This document shows positions 11,568-22,755 of a stretch of 64,000 nucleotides of DNA, one piece after another. Within the stretch, counting starts at the first letter, position 1. The number at the start of each line of letters is the position of its first letter. The notes under the pieces are model-generated. The model was not told the origin of the DNA, searched no databases, and saw nothing but the letters and a program-made list of their open reading frames with translations. Source of the DNA: Zantedeschia hybrid cultivar (taxonomy: Eukaryota > Streptophyta > Magnoliopsida > Alismatales > Araceae); NCBI GenBank assembly GCA_030544215.1, contig JARZZO010000011.1, positions 51,085,587 through 51,149,586 of the forward strand. Direction: 5' to 3'. A program made the translations under genes and the position numbers.

Positions 11568-14437
11568 TCAAGGCTGGCTCTCCCCTCCGCCCTCGTCCAA
11601 CTGGCTCTGGGCCTCGTCAGGTGCATCCGGTGCTGGCCCTCGACTAGGAGGTGGAGGTGGTCCCATCGCGCTCGGCCCTGCCTGGCCGGAAGACACAGCA
11701 ACACTGGCCGTAAAAGCACTGGTCAAACCACGCTCATGGGCACGCTGTCGAGCTCGCTGGTACCTCTCCTCCACCATTTTGCGCTCATGCTCTGCAACTG
11801 ACAACCGACCCAGAAGACCCTCCAGTCGTAGGCGCTCGCGCTCTCGCTCTTCGTTGATGAACCCCAGTCGAGACTGGAGGTGTGCTACCTCTCGCGCAAG
11901 ATCTCCTGTCGAGAGTCGGGCCACCTGCTCCTCCAGAGCCCGGATCCGCTCTGCATCAGCCTCAGCACGAGCCGCTGCAGTACGGGCATGTTCTATCTCC
12001 GCTTCAGCCCGCTGAAGGGCTTCCTGAAGCTCAGCAACCTGAAAGGAAGTCATTGTTAGTTCAAAGCAATCAAATAATCGAGTAATCAATTTCAGAATTC
12101 AAAAGTTGAAGAGCTTACCTGAGCAGCACGATCCTCCTCCGCTAGAGAAGCCCGGTGAATGGCAGAGGCGAGCTGACTCTGGAGGTCAGCCAGAGCAGCA
12201 TCATGAGCAGCAGAGGATGAAGACGAAGCTCCATGGGAAGGAGGAGCCGCCTGGGTGTAGACGGCTCGCTGCACCGAAAGACAACTATCAGTGGTTAATC
12301 GCCAAAACAATTAATTAAAACATCCATTCATATTCATTCATACATACCAAGTCATATAATTCCTTCTGGACTTGTTCTAGCTGGGCCTCCGCATCATGTA
12401 GGCGGGCCCGGAGGTCGACGATGACCGCATCACGCGCGTCCTACATGTCATACATTCATTCACAAATATAAATCAAGATAATAATAAAATTAAAGACGCA
12501 TGAATGCATACTTACATCGAGTGGTCGGAGGAGCCGAAACTGATCGGCATAGTGGGCCCGGTACTGCTGGAGGTAGGCCTCGCTACTCTCCGCTCGTGAC
12601 TCCACTCTGATGCCGTGGCGGTGCCAGTCCTCGTACTGCTCCGGGAACTTGGCACGCCAATCGGTGAGGGCTTGCTTCCCCCTCATGCTCCTTCCAATGC
12701 CCTCCGGGACCTCCTCGTCGATCCACTCCTGGTGGAGGCCCAGTGTCCTCATCACTAGTCGGAGGCGGAGGGGCTCGATCTCGTTGAGGCAATGTACCCA
12801 CATCTGCCTCCCGAACCTCCTCCTGCCAGCCGTCACCCACGGCTGACCCTCCTCATTCATGCCCAGGTATGGGCGCCAGATCACCTGCATATAGGTTAGA
12901 TGCATTCATAAATAACTTGCATTTAATGAACGAAAAAAAAAAGATTGCATTTAATAAAATTGAACAAGTTAAAAACTCACCAGAAGCTCGGGATAATCCA
13001 GAAACTGACGGCGGAGGGCCGTCAGCTGGTGATGCTGTGGAGCCGTGTCCACGATCGGCTGCCAACGGCAGGCAAAAGGGACGGCGTTCGGACGCACAAT
13101 CCGCGCTCTGCCGAGCGGGAAGTAGTAGTAGCTCCACACCTGCATTCATGAACATATAGGTTAGAAAAAAAAAGCATCATATCATATTGCATATAACAAA
13201 TAATTAAACAAGTTAATACCTGAAGAAATGGCGAGAAGCCACTGATGGTAGTCTCACGGTCCGGCGTGACCGCGGATAAGTCGGCGAAGAGGTGAGCCAG
13301 AAGGGCTGCACCCCAGGCATACTCTCCTAGGCTAGCTAAATCATCTAATAAATAGAGAAATCTACAGTGGATATGGTCGCCCTTCGTACCGAAGAGCAAC
13401 CGACCGAAAAAGAAAACTAGGAAGACCCTGAGCTGTCTGTCTACCTCCTCTACCTGACCAGGATCGCTACAGTAGACTAAGGAGGACGACTCGGCTAGCC
13501 TAATCCTGAACTCCTCCCGGGTCTCGTCAGACCGACGCCGGGGCTCATCTAGACCTAGGGCTGCCTCTACTTCTACTCGAGGAACCATCCTAGACTCCCT
13601 GCCTAGGCTAGATACATCTATCCCTAACAAAGCCTTTGCCAATCCCTGGTAGTTGGGGTAGGTCACCCCGCTCACAGGTCGGCCCTCTACCCGGAGGCCA
13701 GTAATCCTGGCCACATCCTCTAGGGAGGGGACCATATGCCCCCATGGCATTAGGAATGCCCGACTCTCTGCATGCCAACGCTCCCTGAGCGCCTGCAGCA
13801 GGACCAGATCAAGCCAAAATGGCTCGATGTCCAGTACCTCGCCGAATCCCATCTGGCGCAAGCGTGCCTTCTGGAAGTCGGGGAGCGCCCTATAAGCCCC
13901 TACTACTAGGTCCCATGAGATTCTGGCCCTCATCACTCCCTGCAAGTAGACATAGAAATAAAAGTCAATAATGAATAAAAAAATAAGGAAAATCAGTTCT
14001 GTTTTGAAACGCGTCAGCACACGCAGACGTGTTTTAAAACACGTCAACGTGCATTGACGCAATTCAAACTCTTTATTCCTAATTAAAAAATAAAAATAAA
14101 AATCAGAATTTATGTTGAAAGACGTCAGCCCAAGGAGACGCCTTTTAAAAGGCGTCACCTGGTCTGGACGCCTTTCAAGTCCAGATTCCGGATTCCTTCA
14201 AGAATCCCGTTTTCTCCCCTTTCTTCTCATCCATTCATCCCACAGGGAGCTTACCGTGTGGAGGTCGCCCTCCTCTTCTTCTTCTACCGCCATGGGTGCC
14301 GGTAGGGGGAGTTCCTCCTCCAAGAAAGCCGCCGCCTCCGCAAGGGCCGCCGGAACCTCCTCGGGAGCTTCTTCTTCTTGCCTCCGCCTCCTCTTGGCTA
14401 TGACCTTCGTCTTTCCAGAACCTTCACCGCGCTCCAT
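11568..14437 (-). CDS. Antisense plant-mobile-domain (PMD) coiled-coil protein carried by copy A
   Basis: Seven exons on the - strand, each with GT-AG borders and each a multiple of three: 14437-14255, 13939-13220, 13139-12981, 12884-12516, 12440-12348, 12268-12119, 12038-11568. Joined they give 714 residues with no stop or frameshift. Exon 1 encodes a basic, nuclear-signal-like patch (KRRRR) and an acidic Glu-rich stretch. Exons 2-4 (about residues 62-477) match the aminotransferase-like plant mobile domain, for example ERWHAESRAFLMPWGHMV followed by LEDVARITGLRVEG. Exons 5-7 are Ala/Glu/Arg-rich and strongly coiled-coil, ending in a Pro-rich tail. The exon structure is repeated in copy B (23329-26179). 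Host PMD proteins of the MAIN/MAIL1 type act in the nucleus in silencing and genome stability; a role here is inferred only. Splice sites are read by eye, and there is no transcript evidence. Confidence 0.88.
14011..14171. repeat. Four N10 cassettes in PMD intron 1 of copy A
   Basis: Cores at 14011-14030, 14041-14060, 14122-14141 and 14152-14171, arranged as two tight pairs. They lie within the first intron of the antisense PMD gene (13940-14254). Confidence 0.88.
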
Positions 14438-14572
14438 GGCTTGAGAAGAGGGAGATTTGCGGGAGAGATCGTCGGAGTTCGGAAATCACCGCCGGAGAGG
14501 AAGAGAGAAGAGTTTTGGGAAAAGTGAGGAAGAAAGGGGCCTTCGCGGGTCTGTTAACGAAAGGCTGAAAGG

Positions 14573-15045
14573 CGTCGACGTCGATTGACGCGTTTTAGGG
14601 CACAAAAGTTGAGGCGGCACTGACAGAGGTTTGAATTTGAATGAAAGACGTCCACATAAGTGGACGCGTTTCAATATTTTCGTCAGAGCCGTACAGAGGA
14701 AAATCCTGAAAGGCGTCGTCTTTTCTAGACGCGTTTCAGAGAAGTAATCATGGAATTAATGACAGAATTCTGGAAAAAAGCAGGAGAGAGAATTAAAAAG
14801 CGTCATTATATACAGACGCGTTTTAAGGTTAAATCCGGGTTTTGAGGGTTAAGTTGAATTTCTGAAAGAGAATTATGGATGAAAGGCGTCGATATGTAAA
14901 GACGCGTTTTAAGGTTAAATCGGATTTTTGAGGATTAAATTGAATTTCTGGAAAAGAATTATTATTGAAAAGCGTCTGTTAATAAAGACGCATTTTAACT
15001 TTTTAAATTGAATTATGATTGAAAGGCGTCTTTCTGACTGGACGC
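14573..15045. repeat. Seven N10 cassettes upstream of the PMD gene of copy A
   Basis: Cores at 14573-14592, 14648-14667, 14713-14732, 14800-14819, 14886-14905, 14972-14991 and 15026-15045. They fill the space between the stop of the DUF7745-like gene and the PMD start codon, which is where the PMD promoter should be. All spacers are ten bases and all differ. Confidence 0.9.
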
Positions 15046-15281
15046 GTTTTACATTTTTACAGAACCCGAACTGTTTAATTTTCAGGAAAAATCAAGTTTT
15101 CTCTAAAGGAAAAATCATGTGCACTTCACAGAAAGTTGAGGAAAGGTTTTGAGGCATGAAAAAACTTCTTTATTCAATAAAATTCTTTATTACATCATGA
15201 ATAAAAGAGAAAGGGGACATTCAAGGAAGGATTTCATGAAGACCTTTAAGGTAGGGAAATTTCAATCATTTATCTCTATCT

Positions 15282-16716
15282 TTAAGAGGATTTTACACGG
15301 TAACTGAAGCCAAGATTCCATAGAGTGGTAATGATTTGTACGGCTTCATAGTCTTCGTCGGATTCCAGGTCGCGCTTCTTGATCGGAAGTGTGGGAGAGA
15401 ACTCGGGGAATTCACGACGGCCCAAGCTAAGTTGAGTAAGGCACCGATGTGGATTGTACAGCACAAACTCGGTGGCTCCAATCAACTTCAGATCCGCTCC
15501 TGCTGCACGACGCACCCACACAGGATTTCCAACCAGAGCAAGTGGAGATGAGTCGAATATGTCGGATGTCATGAGCTTTAAATACTCTCTCCAGTCGGCT
15601 CGGGTCTTGAGTTTTGGAACCTTGTTAACCATATGCTCATTGAACTTTACAATATTAGCTATGCAATGAATTGAGCTATTCAAGTAGATCTGAGATGGAT
15701 TCAAAGGCCTTTTCTTGCTGTGCTCAAACTTGAAGTGAAGTTCAACCCATAAGGCGAAGAGTAGCATGCATCCATAAGGAGGACGGCCCACAGACGCTGC
15801 AGAAAGCCCACTATAAAGATATGCTAAGAGTGCAGTGCTAATGGATTTACCTTCGAAGATTGCGCATATGGCACTAACTTGGTCATCTTCTAAGATATTA
15901 TCCTGCGCAGAGAAGAACAAGGCACCGGCTAGGCATGTAACTAAGGCTTTTGTTACATCCTCCGCTTCATCCTCTCTTAGATCATCAATTTCATACAGCG
16001 TCCACTCAGCTAGCTTGGTGAGATTGATCCCCTTTTTGGTGAGACATCCTTTAGCTTCTGAAGGATCTTTCATAATAGATGTCAACAATTGTTGACCGGT
16101 GATTCTCTCCTTCATCAAAGCTATCTTTTCTTTGTTCTCTTTGGTCTTTGGGAGACCTAAAATAAGCTCCGCCTCCTCCAAAAGAATCGTGCACTCGAAA
16201 TCTTGAAAGAAGAACGTGTGAGTTTGGGGATGCCACCACTTGATCAAGGCACCCATAGCCGCTCAATCTGCGTTCGCGCTCTTATAATGCTTGGCAAGCA
16301 CTACGAGACCTTGAAGATTCCACTTGGATATGAATACTTGCATGGAAAGCTTGATGCTTTTTGCAAGTTTACGGATCCAAGGTAAGGAGGTGAATTTTCT
16401 TGGGCCAGGAAACATGGGATAGTTCTGAAAACCAAAAGAGAAGAACATGAAGAACATGATGAAGAACATGAAGAACATGATGAAGAACATGAAGAACATG
16501 ATGAGGAACATGAAGAACATAAAGAGAATTGAAAAAGAAGTTGATTGAACTTACTTGGAGATTGGGATTTCTTCCATTGAGATGATTCTCCACCTCAGAA
16601 AAGCTCTCCAAAGACATCTTCATCTTCTTGCTTGAACTTTTTCGGAGTTCCTCCTTCTTGAAGCTTGGAAAGCTTGGAAACCTTGGAACCTTGAAGAAAC
16701 CTTGAACAAAACTCAA
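15282..16716 (-). pseudogene. Second antisense gene of copy A, DUF7745-like (one stop)
   Basis: Two exons on the - strand: 16716-16555 (54 codons, ATG at 16716, donor GTAAGT) and 16424-15282 (acceptor TTTTCAG), both phase 0. The frame is open apart from a TGA at 16263-16265, followed closely by MGALIKWW; TGG is a likely original codon. If restarted at 16256 the product is 324 residues. The stretch WWHPQTHTFFFQDFECTI followed by LGLP resembles the plant DUF7745 family often annotated as putative plant transposon protein; this is recalled, not searched. A polyadenylation signal (AATAAA, - strand) is at 15169-15174. The C-terminal 119 residues recur in copy B at 22141-22500. No function is known to me. 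Confidence 0.75.
16441..16521. repeat. AAGAACATG minisatellite in the intron of the second antisense gene
   Basis: Units of GAAGAACAT and GATGAAGAACAT repeat about eight times within the single intron (16425-16554). Confidence 0.85.
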
Positions 16717-16884
16717 CTTTTGATCTTTGGATTGTAGTGGGATTGCTTGGGAACGACCTAATGATGTTTATATAGACAACATTGCGATCCTAGTAAGACT
16801 TTTCCGGATTGGAAAAGGGATGTGCATTGATAGAGTTGGAATTCGAGTAGAGAACAAGCATAAACCTGTTTCTGTGAGTGAAAG

Positions 16885-16940
16885 GCGTCGAGGATAAACG
16901 ACGCGTTTCAACGTTAAAAGGCGTCTGCCCGACATGACGC
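16885..16940. repeat. Two N10 cassettes upstream of the second antisense gene
   Basis: Cores at 16885-16904 and 16921-16940, about 170-220 bases upstream of the ATG at 16716 on the - strand, so again in a promoter-proximal position. Confidence 0.88.
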
Positions 16941-17025
16941 GTTTAAGTCTTTATATGATTTACCCGAAATTCTATATTTTGGATGTTTAAATTGAATATT
17001 TGTTTGGAATTATTAACAATTTTGA

Positions 17026-17313
17026 TTGCAGGAAATTCAAGAAAGCCTGAGTAAAGTTGGAAAATATCAAGAAGATCCCACTGTGGGAGTTCAAGAAGTC
17101 CTGACCGTGGCTAAAAAGACGGTTATTTCTACCCTTGTACTCTTTTCATGTAATTATTGTGCATTCACATTACTATATGATAAATATTTATTAGAGCATA
17201 TCAAGGACCTTGTGGTTTTGATGAAACTGGAATTTGAGTTCCCCTACAACAAAAACAGTGATAATTCCAGAGGATTCTTAATCGCACGGATAGGCCGTTG
17301 GATTGTTAATTAG
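17026..17313 (+). other. Short sense frame of unknown meaning in the 3' region of copy A
   Basis: An open frame of about 95 residues in the element sense direction, preceded by an acceptor-like TTGATTGCAG. It has a hydrophobic stretch near residues 33-48 and no family I recognise. Another short sense-strand frame starts at ATG 17673. The rest of 16941-17971 shows nothing supportable. It could be leftover 3' untranslated sequence. Confidence 0.25.
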
Positions 17314-18167
17314 TGAGGACGATGGTTCCAGTTTTGTGAAACGGTGCGTGGATAAACGAGCTTCGGCTTAGCACTGAATTACAAGAGTTGGTATCTTGAC
17401 TCATTAATGGCAATTTAACAATATTATCCTTGATTAACTTATATTTTATTTAACTTTATATTTTTTTTTAGCCCAGCATGCATCATGTAGGACTTTGAAA
17501 TCATTGTGATAAGGATTAATTATTGATTAAGTTTCAGACCATTAATCAAATAATCTCAACATGATATGAAATATTCCATTCCGAATTGAGTATCTTGATT
17601 ATCTTTGATGTTCGCTTGAAGATATCATTGGAATTCTATCCATTATTTCTTGTTTTATTTTAAGATCCATCATGGCTGCAGCACGTCCACATTGGCTGGC
17701 AAACGCTCCCCATGATGAAGCCTACAGTGTCTATGACCTGGGGTACTTCCCACTCCGAGGATGTTGATCGACCTTATTTTATTTCCTTGTCTACCTCATC
17801 CAGACAGGATTAATTCCGTTGATTTCTTTGAGCTATCTTCATTGATGATTTTCGAGAAAAATTCCAATCATGTGATGTTAAGAGCGTGTCTCATCACACC
17901 TTGGCATCACGTTTTCAGTACATTCCATTCCATTTCACTCCCTTGCAAAGACGATGCCAAGGTGAGGCAGCTGTAGACACGCTAATTTTGACATCATTTT
18001 GAGTAAATTTCATATCATATTATAATGCCTCAGAATGGTCTGATGTTTAACCATTAATTAATTTTTATTGATATTTTTGAGTGTCGGGTTGAACAGACAT
18101 GTTTTAAGTTAATCAATTAAATTGATTTTAGCTCAAATTTTAGTTAAAATATGAAGAATCCTAAAAG

Positions 18168-18452
18168 GCGTCGACCCATGTGGACGCCATTTAGAGTTTA
18201 TTCATATTTTAACGTTTAAATTTGAATTTTAATCAATTGATTAATTAGCTAAAAGGCGTCTGTGAGAGTCGACGCGTTTTAGGTTTCCTAGGCTATTTCA
18301 ACTTCTCTTCCGGATGTTTATCCTTATCTTAATTAGTGTAAAAGACGTCTACACAAGTGGACGCTTTTTAGCTAATAAAGATAAAGATAAGTTTTCCCGG
18401 ATATTTGTCCTTATCTTAATTAAATCTGAAAGGCGTCATCTATAGTGGACGC
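18168..18452. repeat. Four N10 cassettes in U3 of the copy A 3' LTR
   Basis: Cores at 18168-18187, 18256-18275, 18345-18364 and 18433-18452, evenly spaced at about 88 bases and ending about 105 bases before the TATA box. Confidence 0.93.
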
Positions 18453-18557
18453 GTTTTAGATAATTACAGATAAAGATGAATTAATCAGTGTTTATCTGAC
18501 GATTAAGGTAGATAAATCCTAGATTTTTCTATGTTAATCGCGAACGCAGGAAATGCC

Positions 18558-18565
18558 TATAAATA
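18558..18565 (+). promoter_or_regulatory. LTR TATA box, copy A
   Basis: TATAAATA in GCCTATAAATACC, conserved at 56337-56344 in copy C. It should drive the genomic RNA from U3 into R. Confidence 0.75.
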
Positions 18566-19306
18566 CCCTACATATTGAAGAGTTAAAAAAAAAAAAAAAA
18601 GAGAGAGAATTAAGTTGAGCCATAGCGTTATAAAGATTTGAAGATCGAAGCAACCACGTCGGAACGCCGGAGCGCTGCCATTTCCAGAAGACGGCGTCCC
18701 TCTTCAAGATCTTTATCCTTTCAAGGCTTCACCAACTGGGCATAAGTGTTTCATTTTTTTAATTTCATTTCACATATCCATCAATCTTTCATTCTCCATA
18801 ATTACTTCATGCAACACACACCACATCATTAATTTTCCAAAACCCATTTGTTTTAAAGGGGTTTCAAAGCCATTTAAACAAGTGAGTTGCTGTTTAAATA
18901 TGTTTAACATCATGATTAGTTTTGATATTATTTCTATTTAAATTCTCATCATAAGTGTTTCTTCATTTCGTTTTTCTTTCTCTGTCTCTGCTGCACTCAA
19001 CAACAACAACAACAAGAGATCAAAAGGGGAAAATCAAGTACAAAGCCAGAAGAACTTCTGGACGAACCTCAAACTCAGCAAGAACAAAAGAACAAAGAGG
19101 CTCTCTTTCTTCAGCCGGCTAAAGGAGGGGAACCAAGGATTCATTCTTCCGCGTTCAAACAGGTAAGCGATCAAACTCTCTTTTGAAGCTTTTTAGTTAA
19201 AAGTTTCTGGCGATCACTGTACTTTAGTTGCTGTTTTTAATAGGTTAGTTTACACTAAACAACATAGTTTTTCACATTAATCACACGAGCATTTTCAGCA
19301 CCTACA

Positions 19307-22135
19307 CTATAGTGGGAAAAAATGGGGGTGTGGGATAGTAGATAACTGTAGGCTGAGAGATCAATCAATGGTGAGACCCGTATAGGGGGTGAGGAAGAAG
19401 GAGAAGAAGAAATTCCGGCCATTGACGCCGAGATTCCGCTCAAGAGGCCGATGGTTCCAGCACATGAGGTGCCGACTAAACATAATTACACAATTGTACC
19501 TAACATTGCTCTAATATCAATCAGGTATCACATCATCCCCACTAATAAGAAATCAACATAGATTACTAGAAATGAAGAGCCATAGGGGAAAAGAAGCCCT
19601 TGGGATGGATATTGAGATAGCTAATCATTCCCACAACTAATGGAATAAGGTAAGCACATCCCTTCACCCACAAACCTGTATAGAGTTAAGCACAACAGTT
19701 ATCATATATCATACATGCAAGGATAAAAAATTATCTATGGATTATATAACAGACTCATTAGGTTGCATAAGGTTCCTCCTAGCACATATTCTCCCCTTCT
19801 AGCTTCATCTTGTTTAGGAGGCAACTTACTTGACAAGGTAGGTGTAACTCCTAAATCATCGAAGACCAGTAGGGAGCCAAATATCTCTCCATAGAAATTT
19901 TTGTCAAATTAACATAAAATCAGAATATTTAACATTTAATAAGTGCAATGTTACGATCTAGAATAGCTTTCTAGCTATTGGTCATGTATGCAACTGAGCT
20001 TAATTACACAAATCAACTGCATGCCATGCAATCAGATAACTAGGCTTAATAGCATAAGATCAAATATATACAAATGATGTAATTAGAAATGAAGCTTAGT
20101 TTAATATCACACACTTTATGCCAGATACCACACACTACATGTTGACAATTCTACAACATCACCTATATTAGAATTTAGAGATTAGATGGTCATGAATGCA
20201 GATTATCATATTGGAATGTTACCCCCCAAAAAAGAGAATAATATAATAGAGTATAAAACGGGTGACATGGACAAATTTACACTTTATTTACGCCTGGAGT
20301 ATATCCAATCACCAATATGAGCTAATAGAACAAAAGAATATAGCATTGGGCTCTAGACTCAATTAGAGCCAAATCTTAGGACATAGTGCCCCCACCCTAA
20401 TTACAACCAGAGATTTCACCCCACTAGTTTCAGGTTGTCACTACCATAGACGTATGACAAAGAAATTGATGGGGATACATCCATAAGCCCAAATAGAACC
20501 CTACTATGGTGCCTATGTACGATTGCAAACATTCTAATTGCACGCAAGCGAAACAAAGATACTGCAACTGATCGTAAACATGCACACATGGTAAATTATA
20601 TGTGGAAACTCATCGTAGTTAATGCTCAAGCATCATGTACTTGCTTCTATATGCAGAAGGGCAAACATACATTAATAATACGCAAGGCGTTAGACACAAC
20701 TAGATTATAGCTTGCCGAAACTTCAAAAAAAATATCAATGGAAATATGAAAACTGAAGTCTAAAGTATATCTTATACAAGCTTAGGGCTATGTTTCTACA
20801 AATAACCATAGAAACTCAACTATATGATGCAAGAACACCACTAGATTTAGAATTTTTGCTCAAATAAGTACATATTTCTTGTGCAGATTGCTTTCTCCCC
20901 ATATATCTTCTTTCCTCTCTTTGTTCTTCCTCTCTCTCTCTCTTCTCTCTCTTTATAGGATAGGTGGTGAGACGAATTAAAAATGTGAAATAATATGAAG
21001 CAAAGGTTTAAATTGGTGATGAAGATCATATCTTATCCTTATTTTATTTGTTGTGTCTCACTTTTTCTTTCACCTTGCTGAAGTCATCCTTATCTTAACG
21101 ATAATTGACATGTTAAATGGTACAATAACTGGGTTATATTGTTACGATTTAATGGATAGCTTAGATGATACATGTAGAAGATGTAACAGTTTAAAATGAC
21201 ATGACAACCTAGAAGATATAACAACTATTATATATCATCATTTTTCTTCTTTGTCATGTCATTTTGTCCTTCACCTACACCAACTAAAACCCACCAAGTT
21301 TCTTTTTTCTTTATCCTCTGAGCCACATGCCATTTCTTTCTTCAAATCTTCCAACTCAACCTTATTTTAGAGAGGTTAATAAAAGATGTTATCCTCCTCC
21401 CATAGTACATGTCACCTTCCAATTTGGCCTTCAAAAGCCCTTGGAATGTGCCTATCTAAAATTATTTTTTTGTAAGTCATTTAACTAATTTCCCTCCTTT
21501 CACTAATTATTCCCTAACTCAATTTCAAATGCCACATTATTTTAATACTAATTAGCCATTATTCTAATTATCTAGTAATCTAACTAATCTAATTATATTT
21601 TCATATCCTTAATAGGACCGGCGTAAAGGTCTAGTAACCTAATTAAGCATTGGTTATTTTCTTCTAACAACTTTAAATATTTTGGATGTTATAACCCACC
21701 AGTGCCAAGCCCACTGAGTCTCACCACTCGACTCAAACAACTATCTTAGGTTGGGGGTGCCCAATGGTCACACACTACCCAGCCTAGGTCTCACACTTGA
21801 ACCACCCCTATGAGGCTTTAAAATCTGCATAGTGTGGCAGGTGAGAATAGGACTAGTTGTTGTGTGTGGTTTGGCTATCATGGCGTCCATACCCCAAACC
21901 ACATTTGTACCCAGTTAAACTCTATCATTGTCTTAAAATAGCTAAGTTTTGCCAAAACTCAAACTCAAGTTAAACATTACCAAGGGCCTTGGGACCCAAC
22001 TCAAATCTAATCATACTAAAGTGCAAGTGCCAACACATGACCATGTGTTCCTATAGGTTAGATTGTGCACATGGCATAAAGGTGTATACAAATGGAAATC
22101 ATCACTTCTGAAAATCCTTAAAACTCATATATACA
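19307..22135. other. Unassigned AT-rich interval between copies A and B
   Basis: No gene is supportable. It starts directly at the 3' LTR of A. A CT-rich microsatellite lies near 20930-20955. From about 21690 (TGTTATAACCCACC) the sequence has the look of a truncated LTR from an unidentified gypsy element, ending where copy B begins. A short - strand Ser-rich frame near 19330-19443 is too weak to call. Confidence 0.4.
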
Positions 22136-22140
22136 TCTAG

Positions 22141-22500
22141 TTGAAGACAATGCCGAAGACCGGATTCGAATCTTCACCACTAGCTCTCATAAAGAAGACG
22201 ATTCGCGTGCGCCGTGGTGCTGGCACAGAGCACCGACTGATTGGGGCTATTGAGTTCATTCTGTATAATCCTCATCGTTGCCATATTCAACTTAGTACGC
22301 CACGCCATGAATTCCCAGAATTTTCCAACCTCTCTCCAATTAAGAAGCGTGCATTGGAAACTGACGAAGATTATGAGGCAACTGAGCTCATTGCTACTCT
22401 ATGGAACATCGAGTTCACCCGTTGTGTACAACCTTCTCGTGAAGCCAATAGAGGACTGTTGGAAATATATGTAAAGGAGCTTCAGAAAATTCGTCCTTGA
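22141..22500 (+). pseudogene. Second antisense gene of copy B, C-terminal fragment
   Basis: 119 residues matching the C-terminus of the DUF7745-like gene of copy A (shared SSPLAL, LYNPHRC, REFPEF/HEFPEF, TLWN). It has lost everything upstream at the truncation point of copy B. A polyadenylation signal AATAAA follows at 22547-22552, in the same relative place as in A. Confidence 0.8.
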
Positions 22501-22755
22501 AAGTTCTTCCTTATCTTCCATTTGATGTAATTTCAATTTTATTTTCAATAAAGAATCTATCTTTTATATCATAGAAATCATCCCTTAATGTTCTGTGATT
22601 TATTCAGAAATTTTCTTTTACTAAAACTATGATTTTTCCTTAAAATATAAAACTTTGGATTTACTAAATGTAAATCGTGTCCACTCAGAAAGACGTTATT
22701 CAACCTTAATTAATTTCAAACATTAACTCCTTAAAAACCATATTATGCCTAAAAA

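Larger units (their letters stand above)
1..19306 (+). mobile_element. Tat-lineage Ty3/gypsy retrotransposon, copy A
   Basis: This copy is complete except for the start of its 5' LTR, which lies off-window; full length would be about 20 kb. Order: partial 5' LTR (1-624), primer site, leader, gag-protease (from 1766), poly(A) tract, RT-RNaseH-RNaseH-integrase (to 10154), A-rich repeats, antisense PMD gene (11568-14437), antisense DUF7745-like gene (15282-16716), 3' LTR (17972-19306). The Tat assignment rests on the extra archaeal-type RNase H between RNase H and integrase, the G-patch after the protease, the great length, and extra antisense genes, all known for this lineage. The two LTRs differ at about 8 of 624 comparable positions (counted by eye), so insertion was recent. 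The 5 bases after the 3' LTR (CTATA) would be the target duplication, but the left flank is not visible. Confidence 0.93.
17972..19306 (+). repeat. 3' LTR of copy A
   Basis: 1335 bases from TGTAGACACG to CACCTACA, matching the 5' LTR end of A and the 5' LTR of C (1337 bases). U3 holds four N10 cassettes, then a TATA box at 18558-18565. An A17 run followed by GAGAGAGA near 18584-18607 marks the likely start of R. The preceding purine-rich AAGGTGAGGCAG (17959-17970) is the likely polypurine tract. Confidence 0.95.

Noticed and set aside
13022..13219. Extension of the PMD exon 2 frame past 13220
   Set aside because: The frame runs through intron sequence with AT-rich content; a GT donor at 13219 and the resumed PMD homology at 13139 show it is spliced.
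11568..14437. Host gene into which the retrotransposon inserted
   Set aside because: The same gene at the same place and orientation in copy B shows it belongs to the element.
14573..15045. CRISPR-like array
   Set aside because: Spacing between cassettes is irregular, the variable part is inside the palindrome, no cas-like genes exist, and the context is eukaryotic retrotransposons.
19255..19443. First exon of a host gene disrupted by copy A
   Set aside because: The Ser-rich - strand frame is short, overlaps the LTR end and has no recognisable homology.
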